From Molossus alvarezi (Eukaryota > Chordata > Mammalia > Chiroptera > Molossidae): a stretch of DNA of 64,000 nucleotides. A program made the translations under genes and the position numbers. Positions 22,311 through 34,159 of this stretch are shown here, one piece after another. How positions within the stretch are numbered: position 1 is the first letter of the stretch; each line of letters starts with the position of its first letter. The notes beneath the pieces were generated by a model. That model was not told the DNA's origin and ran no database searches. It was given only the letters and a program-made list of their open reading frames with translations. The stretch lies in contig CM073887.1 of the NCBI GenBank assembly GCA_037176705.1, positions 22,881,501 through 22,945,500 on the forward strand, in the 5' to 3' direction.

Positions 22311-23240
22311 TTTGGCTATCACAGTGGGCTTTGGAGCGTGCCAAGTTTTCCTTGTGGTTATTGGTGTTCTGCTGTTTGTGGCTCCCTCTCCTGGGTTTAG
22401 ATGAGTGAGGGAGAACCCACTGTCAAGTCTTACTTTCCTGGTTAGAGTTGCTAGCCCAGGAAAGGCACTGTTATCCTCTAGCTTTTTGCCTGAAGGCTAG
22501 CAGTCCAGGTTACTTGATGAGTTTTGAGTTGTTAATTGATTGAAAAGCTTCCTCAGGTGCTCAGCATAAGGGGATTTCCCGAGGGTGGGGAAAATGCTGG
22601 TTGTTAGTGAGCCTCAATTTGCATTTCAATGGCCCACAGGGTGGGGTTGGATCTCTGAGGGAGGGGCTGCTGCCTCCCCCAGAGCCCTGGGAAGGAGCAA
22701 TATGGCCACCGTCCTGCGTGGCTGCACTCAGCCAAAGCTCTGAGCGCTCTCCAAATCCCGAGTGTCCCCACACAGCTCCAGTCCAGTCTGCCCTCCCTCC
22801 GCCGGAGCCCAAGGTGAGTGGCTGTGGCTGTTTCAGCCTCTGTCCCGGCTGCGCTGTGGAGCCGCCTGGGAGTGTAACCCGCGGGCGCTGCTCACAGCTG
22901 AGGCTGCTGCCGAGCTGCTGACTGTGGGCTCCCAGGGCCTGTCTTGCGCCTTCGCAATCCTACCAGCATCGAGTCAGTGTCCCTGGTTATATGGTCCTCG
23001 CAAGCTGCTTTTCTGTTGCTTTTTCCCGTCACTTTGTCTGTGTTTTAGTTGTAATTCCAGTTTGGTCATGGGAGACGGTCTGTGTAGCTCCGCTCACTCC
23101 GCCGCCATTTTGGAATCTCAGTCTTGAGCATCTTTTTATGTCTGTTGGCAATCTGTACGTCCTCTTTGGAGAAATATTTATTCAGGTCTTCTGCCCATTT
23201 TAATTGTATTATTGGGGGGGGGGTTGGTGTTACAGAGTGA

Positions 23241-23454
23241 TTTTTTTCTCTTTTTTTATTGATTTGAGAGAGAGAGGGAGAGAAAGAGAGAAATATCAAT
23301 GTGAGGAGAAACACTGACTTGTTGACCCCTGCACGTTCCCCGACCAAGAATTGAACTCACAACCTGGGTAGTATGTGCCCTGACTGGTAATCGAACCTGT
23401 GACCTTTCGGTGTACAGAATGACACTCCAACCAACGGAGCCACCTGGCCAGGGC
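23241..23454 (-). repeat. VES-type SINE (older subfamily)
   Basis: Reverse copy with CCTGACTGGTAATCGAACC and GGAGCCACCTGGCCAGGGC. It lacks the TCCTCAGG tail and sits next to a G-run at the edge of the old L1. Confidence 0.88.
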
Positions 23455-26400
23455 CAGGGTGCAATTATTAAAAGAATAATAAAGTGAACTCAGATAACTA
23501 TTGTATTTTTATAGGACAGCAATATGGGTGTTGCTGATTTTCTTTTCAAATACAATTATCCATCTTTTATTGCAATGCAAAGTCCATTCTTAATAATGAT
23601 AGTTAAAACACACACACACTGGGTGATGAGGAGGAAGAACTATATGACAGATCAGCCACATACCAGAAATTGGCTCTGGGACAACTTATGTGTCATTTAT
23701 GCAAACTAGACTTTCATCTACCTTGGGTTTTCCTGTCATTACTATCTAAGATTTCCATACTACTCCACACCCAGACCCATGAATACATGTAGAAATATAT
23801 TTGTTTGCATCGTTCATGGATTAAGCCATGTACCATAAGCAATTATAAAACAGGCCTGAACAACATAGTGACCATTTGGTCAGGGGACACTTCCAGCAAT
23901 ACAGAGATGAAATACAGGACCTATTCTACTTTATCATAAACCAAAGTCAGGTGCTGTGTGCTTTCTTTCCACACAGCCATGGATGAAACACCTGCAGATG
24001 CAGGTGAGTGAGACTGATCTTAGTCACCCTCAGTTCGCTCAGGCTTGGATCTCTTTGATCTACCCAACTACGGCCCAGAGAAAAAAGGGGCAAAGATAAC
24101 AATGACTGTCTTGGAGGATATGAGATTGAAGAATACAGTTGGAATACAATAAAATCTACTTTCAATTAAAAACAGACTAAGAAATCTTCAAAGACTTCCC
24201 AGAGTACAGAGATTTGATGTGAGCATAACTTTAGGTTGGCAAATTTGAGAAGTAAACATGAGATGAAGGGCATCTAAGTTTAGGAGAACCATATACTATA
24301 CAACAGAGCGAAGGTGCATGAAACTGAGGAACAGTGTTGAGTAACCCAGTTGTAGGTGGAACTCGGGGTATAAGGAAAATATATTGAGAGATATTACAAA
24401 GTTAATTCAGGATTATTTGGGGCAATTCATGAATGTTATACCTTAGCACCTGCACTATTCTGTAGGCAGTGGAGAAAGGGTAACCTTGTGGGATGGACTG
24501 GGGTGGAGGGGTGGGTGAAAGCAGAGAGCACCAACAGGAGTACACACCAGGACAAAAAGCCTGACCTAAGAAAAGAGTAAGAGGAAATGAAGTGAGAGGG
24601 GTGAATAGAAACAGACAGGATTAGGAATGGATAAGTGTTGAGGGAGGAAGCAGGAATAATGATATGGTACCTGGTGGTATAGGCTACCATTAACTGAGGT
24701 AAGGAACAGAGCAAGATGAGGAAGCAGGATGAGAGAATGGGTGGGAATATATATGATTAGGAGATACTAAGTTTGAGGCTTCTAAGTGAAAAATCACATG
24801 GAAATAGTTTACTTGACACATTCAAGACGGCCCAGTAAGTAGTTACATCAAATTTGCCTCCCTCTAAATGTGAAATGACAATAAAATAAAAATCTTCATG
24901 GCACCATAACATTAAAAAAAAACAAAACAGCAACAACTCCCCACCCCACAAAAAAACAAACTCAAGAATGAAAGTCATCATAGATCAGACATCCTGAAAA
25001 TTTTGAAAACTGGGTCTAAGACATCAGAGGTTAAACATGTATGCTACCTAGAAAGCTCCTTGTTAGTTAAAGAATAAAAAGTGGGCCCTTGGGCAACCAT
25101 GGAAGACAGGTAATTAAAGAGCTGCATTCAGATGACCAGATCCAGCTATTCAGCACTGCCCAACCCACTCCACAACTAAACACACCTCGTAACCAGTCAA
25201 GGCTTCCTTTATAAGCTAAAGGCAGAAAATTGCTATATTTTAGAAAATTGCTATATTGCCTTATAAAATTGATGATCTGCCTGAGAAGACTCCCAGTGGG
25301 GTACTTTGGGCTTCAGAGGGACAAAAGTTGAGATTAAGGTAATTTAGAATTTAAGGAAACTTTAGACCCAGAAATTGTTGGGAGACAAAGAGAAATGATA
25401 GGTATTGGAGGTTAAATACAGCAAACCACTCCCTTTTCAGGTACATTTCATCCCTAGAACGACAACTTACTTACTCTGGCAGTTTTGTGGGTCTGAGCTT
25501 GCCCTCCTCCTCCCCTACAGGGAAACCCACCTATTGGTAAACCCTATTAATACACCCACTGACAGTCAGTTATATCATTCAGAGGAAACCATTCTTGCAG
25601 AAAAACCCCCACAACGTACATCAGTCAATTTAGTCTTTTATTCATAAACATGTACCTACTACCAATGATAAACATCTAAGGAAAATCAATCCTATAAAAG
25701 AGAAAGACCAAAAATGTATGATCAATTCTGGATCAAAGAAAAAGAGTATTTAGGGAATAGAAAAAGATACTTAAGATATTTTAATTGGTATCTTCATAGA
25801 TGAAAAAGCATGTTACATTCATAAAGGAAGAGTCTGCCATGAAAAAGGAGAAACCTGAGAACAGAAACAGTTCTTGGAAATTAAATATATGATTGTTCAT
25901 ATAAAAGATTAAGCAGATAGGCTGAATAACAGAATAAACACAGATGAAAACTGAACTTGTAATCTAAAAGATAAGTTGACAGAACTGTAAAGAACACAAA
26001 GAGGTGGAAGATATAAAAATTAAAAGAGCAGGGGAAAATAGACTCAGGAGGTCTATACCCTACATAAAATTAGCATTTCAGGAGAAGAAAGAGAAATAAT
26101 AAAGGGGACAAGATGCTCAAAGAAATAAGAGATGAAAAGACACAAACAAGAAATCAACCCTGAGAACTTAATACATAAATGTCCAAAAGGAGATTATTTT
26201 AGAAACACTCTAAAAATCTGCTAGGAAAAAATCTCTCAAGGAGAAGGATGGGCAAAGAAAAGACAAAAAGAAAAGGTGTTATGGATCTGTCCACTGTGCT
26301 ATAATATCTATTGGGGGGGGGAGGGGCTGCTGGCAGATACATGATAAGCCCAAGTGAACTGCTGAAAACAGAAAACTGAAAATCAGGGGACAATGAACTA

Positions 26401-26569
26401 GAAATCGTGGAAATAAGGGAAACGTCTATGAAAGCTCTGTTCACTAGGCATTCAATAAGCAGACAATTCTGCAATAGGAGGCTTAACTTCTCAAACACTC
26501 TCACCAGTGACCAGATATTGCAAAAGCATGAGTGATATGATTTTTATATATTCCAATTTAAGAAGCTGC
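23455..26569. other. Long stretch without recognised features
   Basis: About 3.1 kb with no recognisable gene or repeat. 25.4-26.5 kb is A-rich and could be a decayed retroelement interior, but no protein motif survives. A short (CA)n lies near 23604. Confidence 0.35.
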
Positions 26570-27298
26570 TAAGAATCCACAATGAAATACCATTTGACTC
26601 CCACTAGAAAGGCTATAATATAATAAGGAAGGCAGAGCATAACAAGTGTGGGAAAGAATGTGGAGGAAATGGAATCCTCATACACTGCTGGTGGGAATGC
26701 AAAATACGGCAGTCACTTTGGAAAAGTTTCTCAAAAGGTTAAATATAAAAAGGTTCCATGTGACCTAGAAATTTTTCTCCTTGGTGTATATTCAAGAGAA
26801 ATAAAAACATATATCTACACAAAAAATTTGTACATAAATGTTCATAACAGCCAAAAAGTAGAAACAACCCCCAAATCATCAACTTATTAATGGATACTAA
26901 AATGTGGTATAGTCATACAATAGAATATTATTGAGCAATAAAAAGGAATAAAGTACTGATACATGCTACACATAGATGAACTTTGAAAGTACTATATAAG
27001 TAAAAGAAGCCAGTCACAAAGAGACCACATACTGAATGATCCCATTTTATGTGGAATGTCCAGAATAGGCAAATCTATAGAAAGAGAGAAAGTAGATTCG
27101 TGGTTGCCTGGAGTCGGGGCAGGATGACAGGCAATCATTAAAAGGTTCAGGGATTTTTCTTTGGGTGATGACAATGTTCAAAATTGATTGTGGTGATGGT
27201 CTGCACAACTCTGTGAATATACAAAAACCCACTGAACTGTACACTTTAAATGGATGAACTGTATGGTATGTGAAGTATATCTAATAAAGATTTTATTT
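26570..27298 (+). mobile_element. Old L1M 3' end
   Basis: Plus-strand ORF2 end and 3' UTR of an ancient L1: ACTGCTGGTGGGAATGCAAA, TATTGAGCAATAAAAAGGAA, AGTACTATATAAGTAAAAGA, AACTGTACACTTTAAATGGA. Ends in TCTAATAAAGATTTTATTTA. 5'-truncated and far diverged from the young L1s here. Confidence 0.85.
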
Positions 27299-27510
27299 AA
27301 ATAGTGAAGAATAATAGTCCTGATTAAATGAATGAATGGCTGAGGTTTTCATTTTAATATTTATGTAAGTATAAGACTACATGAATTGAAACTATGAATA
27401 AATATACTTTCAATTAATATGATTTGGTATGACACTCAAATCTCAAAAGTTCATATTTCCGATTAACAACATTCTAGAAATAGATCTCTGGTTTTCTCTC
27501 TCTCTCTCTC

Positions 27511-27607
27511 TTTTTTTTTTTTTTGGTTAATCCTTACCTGAGGATATTTTTTTCCATTGATTTTGAGAGAGAGTGGAAGGGAAGAGGGGAGGGGGAGGAG
27601 AGGGAAA

Positions 27608-27638
<31 letters not shown>

Positions 27639-27800
27639 TTGATGTGAGAGAAACACATAGATTGATTGCCTCCTGTATGACCCAGACAGGGGCCAGAGAT
27701 CCATTCTGCAACCCAGGTATATGCCCTTGACCAGAATCAAAATCCCAACCTTTCGGTCTGTGGGCCAATGCTCTAACCACTGAGCAAAACTGGTCAGGGC
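27511..27800 (-). repeat. VES SINE with long GA/TC tract
   Basis: Reverse full-length copy with tail AATCCTTACCTGAGGATATT, an expanded (GA)n middle and head GGTCAGGGC. Confidence 0.92.
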
Positions 27801-27811
27801 AACTATGCTCA

Positions 27812-27935
27812 TTTTAAAAGGTGGAAACTGAAGTTCCCAGACTGGACTTAACTTGCTCAGGGTCACAAGACCAGCAAACGCAGGTTAGGGCCTGGAGCTG
27901 ATCTGGGACTGGAATGCAGCTCGGTCTGACTTTGA
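27812..27935 (-). repeat. MIR SINE fragment
   Basis: AAAGGTGGAAACTGAAGTTC, TTAACTTGCTCAGGGTCACA, and CAGCTCGGTCTGACTT read as reversed MIR core. Confidence 0.6.
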
Positions 27936-28428
27936 TCACATGCTCCAGATGGCTTTTCACTACAGTACATTCCTGATGTATCTTCTAAAATAAACAGGGA
28001 AAGAAAGTTAAAAACATCACATTTCTATTAACAAGTCAGAGTTTTGCTTGTAAAGAGGGAAAATTGCAATGGAATTTTTGGAAAGGAGGAGGTATATTTA
28101 GAAGGATAGGTTTTATATGACTTTATATGGTTCTTTATACCCTTGGGTGACAGTTGATTGGGAAATTAATGACAATATTCTAAGACATAAAACCTCTGGT
28201 ATGAGGGCTTTAGTAACAAAGGAGGTAGTGTTTAACTAGGGCTATAAGATTCTCAATCTCTAAATATGATACACGGAAAATAAAATGATAAATGATATTT
28301 TGAAAAAAGCTGTAAGGAAGTCTCCCAGGAATAAATAAGATTAACACAGATTTGGTATTGATAATACAACTAACTAAGCTGTAGGAATCAAGACAGAAAA
28401 CAGAGTAAGCAGAAGGAATTTCCCAGTA
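27936..28428. other. Non-coding DNA
   Basis: Nothing recognised. Confidence 0.35.
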
Positions 28429-28601
28429 CAGTGGTCCCTCACCACTTCCTGCTTCGACTTTCCGAGCTTCACTCATTCGCGGTTGAGTGAAGCCTCGAAA
28501 CAAGGGATGACTGTATATAAATACAGAATCCTACTTGGCGGAAATTCATTTATAATGGTAGAGTCTGGAACTGATTAACCGCGATAAATGAGGGCCGACT
28601 G
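28429..28601. mobile_element. Mariner/Tigger-like MITE, 173 bp
   Basis: Flanked by TA on both sides (28427-28428 and 28602-28603). Ends are inverted: CAGTGGTCCCTCA at the left and TGAGGGCCGACTG at the right, with further inverted similarity inwards (TTCGCGGTTGAGTG against TTAACCGCGATAAATG). The TA duplications and CAGT ends are typical of Tc1/mariner (pogo/Tigger) non-autonomous elements. No transposase is encoded. CG dinucleotides are better preserved than around it, suggesting modest age. Confidence 0.8.
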
Positions 28602-28798
28602 TAATTCCAGGTGAGTGACACACTGACAATTCCAGGGAACTAATTCTATTAGACAAACTGTAAAAAGAATTAGAGATGATAGAATCTCTCCAGAAACAAA
28701 TAGCATTGTAAAGAGAAAAGACCTTTCACTGGTTGGTTCTCCTTAATCTTTATGATACTAATAAGGTAAAAGTAAATAAAGCTATAATCAAGAATTTG

Positions 28799-29026
28799 GC
28801 CCTGATGGTGTGGCTCTGGTGGAGTACTGACCCAAGAACCAAAAGGTCACCAGTTTGATTCCCAGTCAGGGCACATGCCAAGGTTGGCTTGATCTCCACA
28901 ATGGAGGGGGGGGGCATGCAGGAGGGGGTCAACCACTGTTCTTTCTCATCAATGTTTTTATCTCTCTCCCTCTCCTTTCCTCTTTCTCTAAAACTCAACA
29001 AAAACATATTAAAAAAAAAAAAAAAA
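28799..29026 (+). repeat. VES-related SINE (GGGGGCATGCAGGAGG subtype)
   Basis: Head GCCCTGATGGTGTGGCTC, block GGGGGGCATGCAGGAGG, A-run of 16-17. Target duplication AAGAATTTG at both ends. Confidence 0.88.
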
Positions 29027-29044
29027 AGAATTTGTGCACTTCCT

Positions 29045-29231
29045 GCCCTGGCCAGTTGGGTCAGTTGGTTGGAGCCTAAAATGATGGAGCATACACCAAT
29101 AGGTTGCCGGTACAATCCCTGGCTGGAGCACATACAGGAGGCAACCAATTAATGTTTCTCTCTCACACTGATGTTTCTCTCTCTCTCAAATCAATAAAAA
29201 CATAATCTCGGGTGAGGATTAAAAAAAAGAG
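29045..29231 (+). repeat. VES SINE at the same target site
   Basis: Shorter copy with head GCCCTGGCCAGTTGGGTCAG and tail ATCTCGGGTGAGGATTAA. Flanked by GAATTTGTGCACTTCCT and GAATTTATATACTTCCT, overlapping the duplication of the preceding SINE. Confidence 0.88.
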
Positions 29232-29542
29232 AAGAATTTATATACTTCCTGAGTAATCTGTGTCCAAATATTTATAAGAAAAATAATTTAATAACTAAGT
29301 TAAGAGAGTACTCTGTGATGATCAAATAAAAAGTATAATAAATAGCAAATAACAATGTAAGGCTTTATAGTATAAAAGAAAAAGAAATGTCTCTTTCTTC
29401 CTTTCTATTTCCCTCCATAAATATCATTAAGATGTAGGAGTGAAACTGTATAAGCTGATGTCATAGACCCTCAAAACAAATATGAGGGTAAATAAAGAGA
29501 TTCCTCTCTCTGGTAAGGATGTCACAAACAATACGAAGTTTT
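29232..29542. other. Non-coding DNA
   Basis: Nothing recognised. Confidence 0.35.
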
Positions 29543-29796
29543 GTGTTTTTTTTTTATCCTCACTCGAGGACATTTTTGCATTTTTTGTTCAGAGAGAGCG
29601 GGAGGGAGAGAGAGGAAGAGAGAGAGAGAGAGAGAAACATCGATGTGAAGGGACACATCGAGTGGTTGCCACCCGCATGACCAACCAGGGCCGGGGACAA
29701 ACTGCAACCGAGGTACATGCCCTTAGCGGGAACCGAACCCGGGTCTCTCTGTACCGCAGGCCGACGCTCCAACCGCTGAGCCAAACCGGCCAGGGC
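29543..29796 (-). repeat. VES SINE with target duplication
   Basis: Reverse copy of the CCACCCGCATGACC subfamily with a well-preserved CG-rich head. Flanked by CAATACGAAGTTTT at 29529-29542 and 29797-29810. Looks young. Confidence 0.95.
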
Positions 29797-29877
29797 CAAT
29801 ACGAAGTTTTTAACTGTTTTGGGTGTTCATATTACATTGCCCACTGCACAAATTAAGTCATATAAAGATATTTATTG

Positions 29878-30118
29878 TCCTGGCCGGTCTGGTCCAGTGG
29901 TTAGAGTGACAGCCTGTGGGCCAAAGAGTCCCGGGTTCGATTCTGGTCAAGGGCACATACCTTGGTTGGAGTTCGTCCCCAGCCCCAGTTGGGGTTGTGT
30001 GGGAGGCAACCAATCAATGTCCTTCTCACATCGATGTTTCTCTCTATTTCTCTCTCTCCCCTCCCACTCTATCTGAAGATATTTGAGACTATATCCTCAG
30101 GCGAGAATTAAAAAAAAA
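29878..30118 (+). repeat. VES SINE with target duplication
   Basis: Full copy with B box CGGGTTCGATTCTGG; AGATATTTATTG flanks both ends. Confidence 0.93.
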
Positions 30119-30224
30119 AGATATTTATTGCACTATTCTTTACAATCACGAACTCAAATGGTCAATAATAAAGGAATGACAAATTTTGAAACATTTATAA
30201 TTTTTAATGAACTGTGCAGTTATT

Positions 30225-30440
30225 ATCATATTCAACATTTATTGAGTACTCAAGTGCTTTACTCACTGGGCCTTCACAAGAACCCTATGCAGTAAGTTCT
30301 CTTATTTATGGGCCCCTTTTCATTGATGAGAAAAGAAAAAAGTTCAGTTACTTTGCTAAGGTCACGGAGCTAGGAGGTGATGGTACTAGGATTCTAAACC
30401 TGTCCAGTTCCAGTGATCAAACTATTCAGCACTGTACTAA
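30225..30440 (-). repeat. MIR SINE
   Basis: ACATTTATTGAGTACTCAAG, AAGAACCCTATGCAGTAAG, TTCATTGATGAGAAAAGAA and TTTGCTAAGGTCACGGAGCT form a nearly complete reversed MIR. Confidence 0.85.
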
Positions 30441-30842
30441 ATTGCTGTTTTGTATTTACTTTTCAAATGTCATACTAGATTCTATTTTATAATTTTTGTT
30501 TCAAAGATTGTTGTTTCAACATTTACAAGCAAAATTAACCTCTGGTTTTCTTTCAGGAGAAGTATCTTTTCTTTGTTTCAATATCAATGTTATCTTCTCT
30601 TTATAAAAAGGAATTTGGAAACTTTCCTTTATTTTCTATGCTCTGAAATAGTTTAAAATAACATTGGAATGATTTGTTTCTTAAAGTTGTGGTAGAATAT
30701 CCGTATAAACCTGAAGGAGAGGGAAGGGAGGGTAGCTCTTTATCAACTTTGTCTATTTCATCAATAATAAATGTCCTTTTAAATTGTCTGTCTTCTGAGA
30801 TCACCTATGGTCACATATTTTCCATTTCAGTTTCATAAATTT
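30441..30842. other. Non-coding DNA
   Basis: Nothing recognised. Confidence 0.35.
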
Positions 30843-31025
30843 TAGCAGCTTTGAGGTATAATTTACATGTCATAAAATTTACCTGTTTGAAGTGTACAAT
30901 TCAATGATTTTAAGTAAATGTACAGAGTTCTGCAATCATCATCACCATGATTTTAGAACACTACCGTAACCCTAAAAAGATCCCTTCTGCTCATCTGAAA
31001 TCAATCCGTGATGCTATCTCCAGCC
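30843..31025 (-). repeat. Old L1M 3' UTR fragment
   Basis: GAGGTATAATTTACATGTCA, AAGTGTACAATTCAATGATT, and CAGAGTTCTGCAATCATCA are the reversed 3' UTR signature of ancient L1M elements. Confidence 0.7.
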
Positions 31026-31464
31026 CTTCCATTGTTTAATAGTACAACATCATAACATTAATGCATATGAACAGAAGCATTCATTTAATATGGATTAAAT
31101 AAAATAACAGAGTCAAATCTTGGATACAGTGCATATGATATGATTATATTATATTAAAATTATTTACTTTTCAGAAATTAATGTTATGTTATGCACAAGT
31201 GGTATAATTTTCATATAGCTCATTAAAGCTACCTGGTATTTATGGAAAAAACAGACAGTATGATTGTTCTCATTTCCCCATGCTCAGGACTGAGACTTCC
31301 ATAAATGTTTATTCTTAATAGTCCCATTGGCAGCAAGCAATAGAAAGCAAATGCTAAAATAATGATCACAATAATCACCCTACCTTCAGACATAACAGGA
31401 AATGCTATTTTTCTTTACTTCATGTTAACCATATTTTTTTTACTATGAGATAGTTTTACTTTTT
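31026..31464. other. Non-coding DNA
   Basis: Nothing recognised. Confidence 0.35.
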
Positions 31465-31703
31465 AAAATTTTTTATTTTTATTTTTTGTTAATCCTCACA
31501 CCCAGGAGTATTTTTCCATTGAGTTTTAGATAGAGTGGAAGGGAGGGAGGGATGGAGGGAGGGAGAGATATATCCAGAGATATATTGATGGGGGCTGGGG
31601 AGCAAACCTGAAACCCAGGTATGTGCCCTTGACCGGGAATCGAATCTGAGACCCTTCGGTCCAAAGGCTGATGATCTAATTGCTGAGTCAAACCAGCCAG
31701 GGC
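31465..31703 (-). repeat. VES SINE, internally shortened
   Basis: Reverse copy with tail AATCCTCACACCCAGGAGTA. It has lost part of the body between the purine-rich region and GGGGAGCAAACCTG. Possible target duplication GAGATAGT / GAGACAGT. Confidence 0.87.
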
Positions 31704-33340
31704 TGAGACAGTATTAAATATTTTTTCTTAAAAAAAATTTTAATGAGAGTCTGGAAAAAGTCTAGCTTTTTCTGAATTGGACAAAGTGTTTTACCTATAA
31801 TGTTCAGAAATTTAATGCTGAGAATTAAGCCCAGCTGAGTAGAAGTTCAGCCAGTATATATTTAGTTAGCATTGAACAGAAATTTCTCTAATTAGGAAGT
31901 ATCAGAGTCATTTGATTTCTTATCCTTGTTTTAAAGTTCTCCCCATAGAATATGGAACATCAAGTATAAGATTAAACCTAATTTAACAAGAAAATATTTT
32001 TACGTGTTCAAACATGCATATTCCAGTCAGTAGCATAATTCGATCTAAGATTAGGAAAAATTGCTTTGAGCACTGAAAATTTCTTCCAGTGATAAAGGTC
32101 AGCAGAAAACCTACTTGGAGAAGTGGAAGGAGCACTCACTGACTGGAACTACAAACATGGGTCCAAATCCTTCTTTCCCTCTTTTCTCCCTCCTCCCTGC
32201 CTGGCAGCCCCCTTGCAAAATCAAAATAAACAAAATGCAAAAAAGTAAAACAAAACAAAATGACTTCAGTGGAAACATACTCCCAGTGAATTTATACTGA
32301 TATAATCTTTTTCATTCAGGAACTAAAGTTACTAAATTAAGTTGCTTCCTTGTCAGCTTAATATCCTTGTTGGCCATCTGTTACTTTTCTATCATCTTCT
32401 CAAAGACATAAAGTGAGCCTCAAAAACATCTAAGTGCATATTACAAGATTGTTTTGCATTTTAAGCAGATGCATAGTTACATGAAAGCCTGACTATAAAG
32501 CACCCAAGGGTATGTAAGTCTTGTGCTGACAAGTATGAACTCACAATAAAGGAATCCAAAACACATATATACTCATACATATATTCAGAGTCTGTACATA
32601 GCCTTTGTCCTAGGTATATACTCATTATAGCCATAACACTGAAAACTCTTTTCTTAATTAAATAAAAGAAAAGGAATTTTACTTAGCTCTTCTCATTTCT
32701 ACGTAAGGCTTGTTTTCCCAAATATTTCTGTAAAGTTAGCATTAGTAATTTATCAAGTCATCAATAATAAATATGACTTTTAACTGGAAGGAAATCATAA
32801 ATTTAAGATCCTATATAGAATAAGCATGAGGAAATGAAAAAGTAGTACTAAATCTGTACTATTACTTTTTAAATATGTACTAATACAGGTCTCTCCTTCC
32901 AAAAAACGGTCCCAGTTTAAAGATCTGAAAACCTATTACTGATACAAAATTTCTTTCCAACTTAGTCACAAATTCAAAATTAAACTCAGATAAAATCTGA
33001 AATCAGTACCACATAAGGGTTTATCAGAGAACTTGAAATCTTTGCAAACTTACTGTAAAATATAGATTTGGAAACATTTTCAGCAACAGAAAAATAGAAA
33101 TCGGGTCTGTCCTTTTATTTTGATGACTTCCATTGCTGTCCAGCCCTGCCTCTGATCCCGTTCCTCCTTAAGGAATTAATTAAGGCCTCTCTGTTATAGC
33201 CAAGTCTTAGCATTTGGAGAAGTGTTAATATTCCATCCTCTGTAGATCTTCCTATTTTTCTTATTCCCCAACTTTAGTTATCCTCCCCCCACCAAAAAAT
33301 TAGTGCAGTATTGTTTATTTAAAACGTTTTCTCCTGCCAC
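31704..33340. other. Non-coding DNA
   Basis: About 1.6 kb without recognised repeats, RNA genes or exons. Confidence 0.35.
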
Positions 33341-33631
33341 TCCTATCAGAGTAACTAAAACAGAAGGCGTGGAAAGACAAATAACTGGTATGAATGAGGA
33401 GGTGGGTGTTCCTAGTGAATTGGCACCATCTTTGTGGAGGGTGGTTTGGCAGTAAAGGTCAGACTTTTAAGCATAGGTCTTCTCTTCAGTAATTCTATAC
33501 CAGAGCAATTCATGGCAAAGCAACCGCACAAACACACAAGAAGAATGGTAAAGAATATCCATATCCTTCAGCATAATTTATAATAGGAAAAATGAAGAAA
33601 AACTAAGTGTCCATCAACATGGGCATGATTT

Positions 33632-33885
33632 AAAAAAATTTTTTAATCCTCACCAGAGGATATTTTTCCATTTATCTTCAGATAGAGTGGGAGGGAGGGA
33701 AGGAGAGAGAGAGAGAAAGAAACATTGATGTGAGAGAAACACATGGAATGGTTGCCTCCCACATGACCCCAACCAGGGCCAGGGACTGAACTGCAATCGA
33801 GGTACGTGCCCTTCACCGGACTTGAACCCACAACTCTTTGGTCCAAGGGCTGACGCTCTAACTGCTGAGCAAAACCGGCCAGGGC
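33632..33885 (-). repeat. VES SINE (first of a same-site pair)
   Basis: Reverse copy with tail TAATCCTCACCAGAGGATAT. AACATGGGCATGATTT occurs before it, between it and the next VES, and after the next VES. Confidence 0.93.
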
Positions 33886-33902
33886 AACATGGGCATGATT
33901 TT

Positions 33903-34159
33903 ATTTATTTATTTTTGTTTATCCTCATCCGAGGATATTTTTCCATTTTTTGTACAGATAGAGTGGGAGGGAGAGAGAGGAAGAGAGACAGACAGAGAAA
34001 CATCGACGTGAAGGGACACATCGAGTGGCTGCCACCCGCACGACCAACCAGGGCTGGGGACAAACTGCAACCGAAGTATGTGCCCTTAGCGGGAACTGAA
34101 CCCGGGTCTCTCTGGACCGCAGACTGACGCTCTAACCGCTGAGCCAAACCGGCCAGGGC
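33903..34159 (-). repeat. VES SINE (second of a same-site pair)
   Basis: Reverse copy of the younger CCACCCGCACGACC subfamily, whereas its neighbour is of an older type. The two are therefore separate insertions, not a tandem duplication. Confidence 0.93.

Larger units (their letters stand above)
21104..23122 (-). mobile_element. Younger L1, internally deleted
   Basis: Flanked by CTTGAGCATCTTTTTAT at 21087-21103 and 23123-23139. Minus-strand order: 5' UTR starting near 23.12 kb with CCAAAATGGCGGCGGAG, GC-rich body, ORF1 start (22310), coiled coil, then an abrupt jump at 21.90-21.93 kb into the last ~165 codons of ORF2 and the 3' UTR. Compared with the 57.6-63.4 kb copy, about 3.85 kb is missing (equivalent of 58357-62206). 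Beyond its A-rich tail (21148-21167) are 36 bp of non-L1 sequence (21112-21147) and a second short A-rich tail, as expected of a 3' transduction. Confidence 0.88.
19690..23220 (-). mobile_element. Old L1 (3' half), split by three insertions
   Basis: Minus-strand ORF2 3' region and 3' UTR of an old placental L1. It is present as 19690-20070, 20413-20854 and 23140-23220, separated by a VES (20.07 kb), a second VES (20.86 kb) and a younger L1 (21.10 kb). Diagnostic stretches are ATTGATGGGCACTTAGGTTG, CAGAAGTGGGATTCACTAGG and CTGACAGGTGTGAGGTGATA. Reading continues across the insertions: CAGTGATGCTGAGTATC joins CTGTTGGCAATCTGTACG. Confidence 0.85.

Noticed and set aside
23455..26569. Possible endogenous retrovirus interior or Helitron
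   Set aside because: No gag, pol or env-like motif, no LTR pair, and no recognisable TC...CTRR ends with a hairpin.
28799..30118. Closely spaced tRNA-like heads as possible tRNA genes
   Set aside because: They have A/B-box-like motifs but continue into SINE bodies and poly(A) with target duplications; no intact cloverleaf and no terminator directly after the head.
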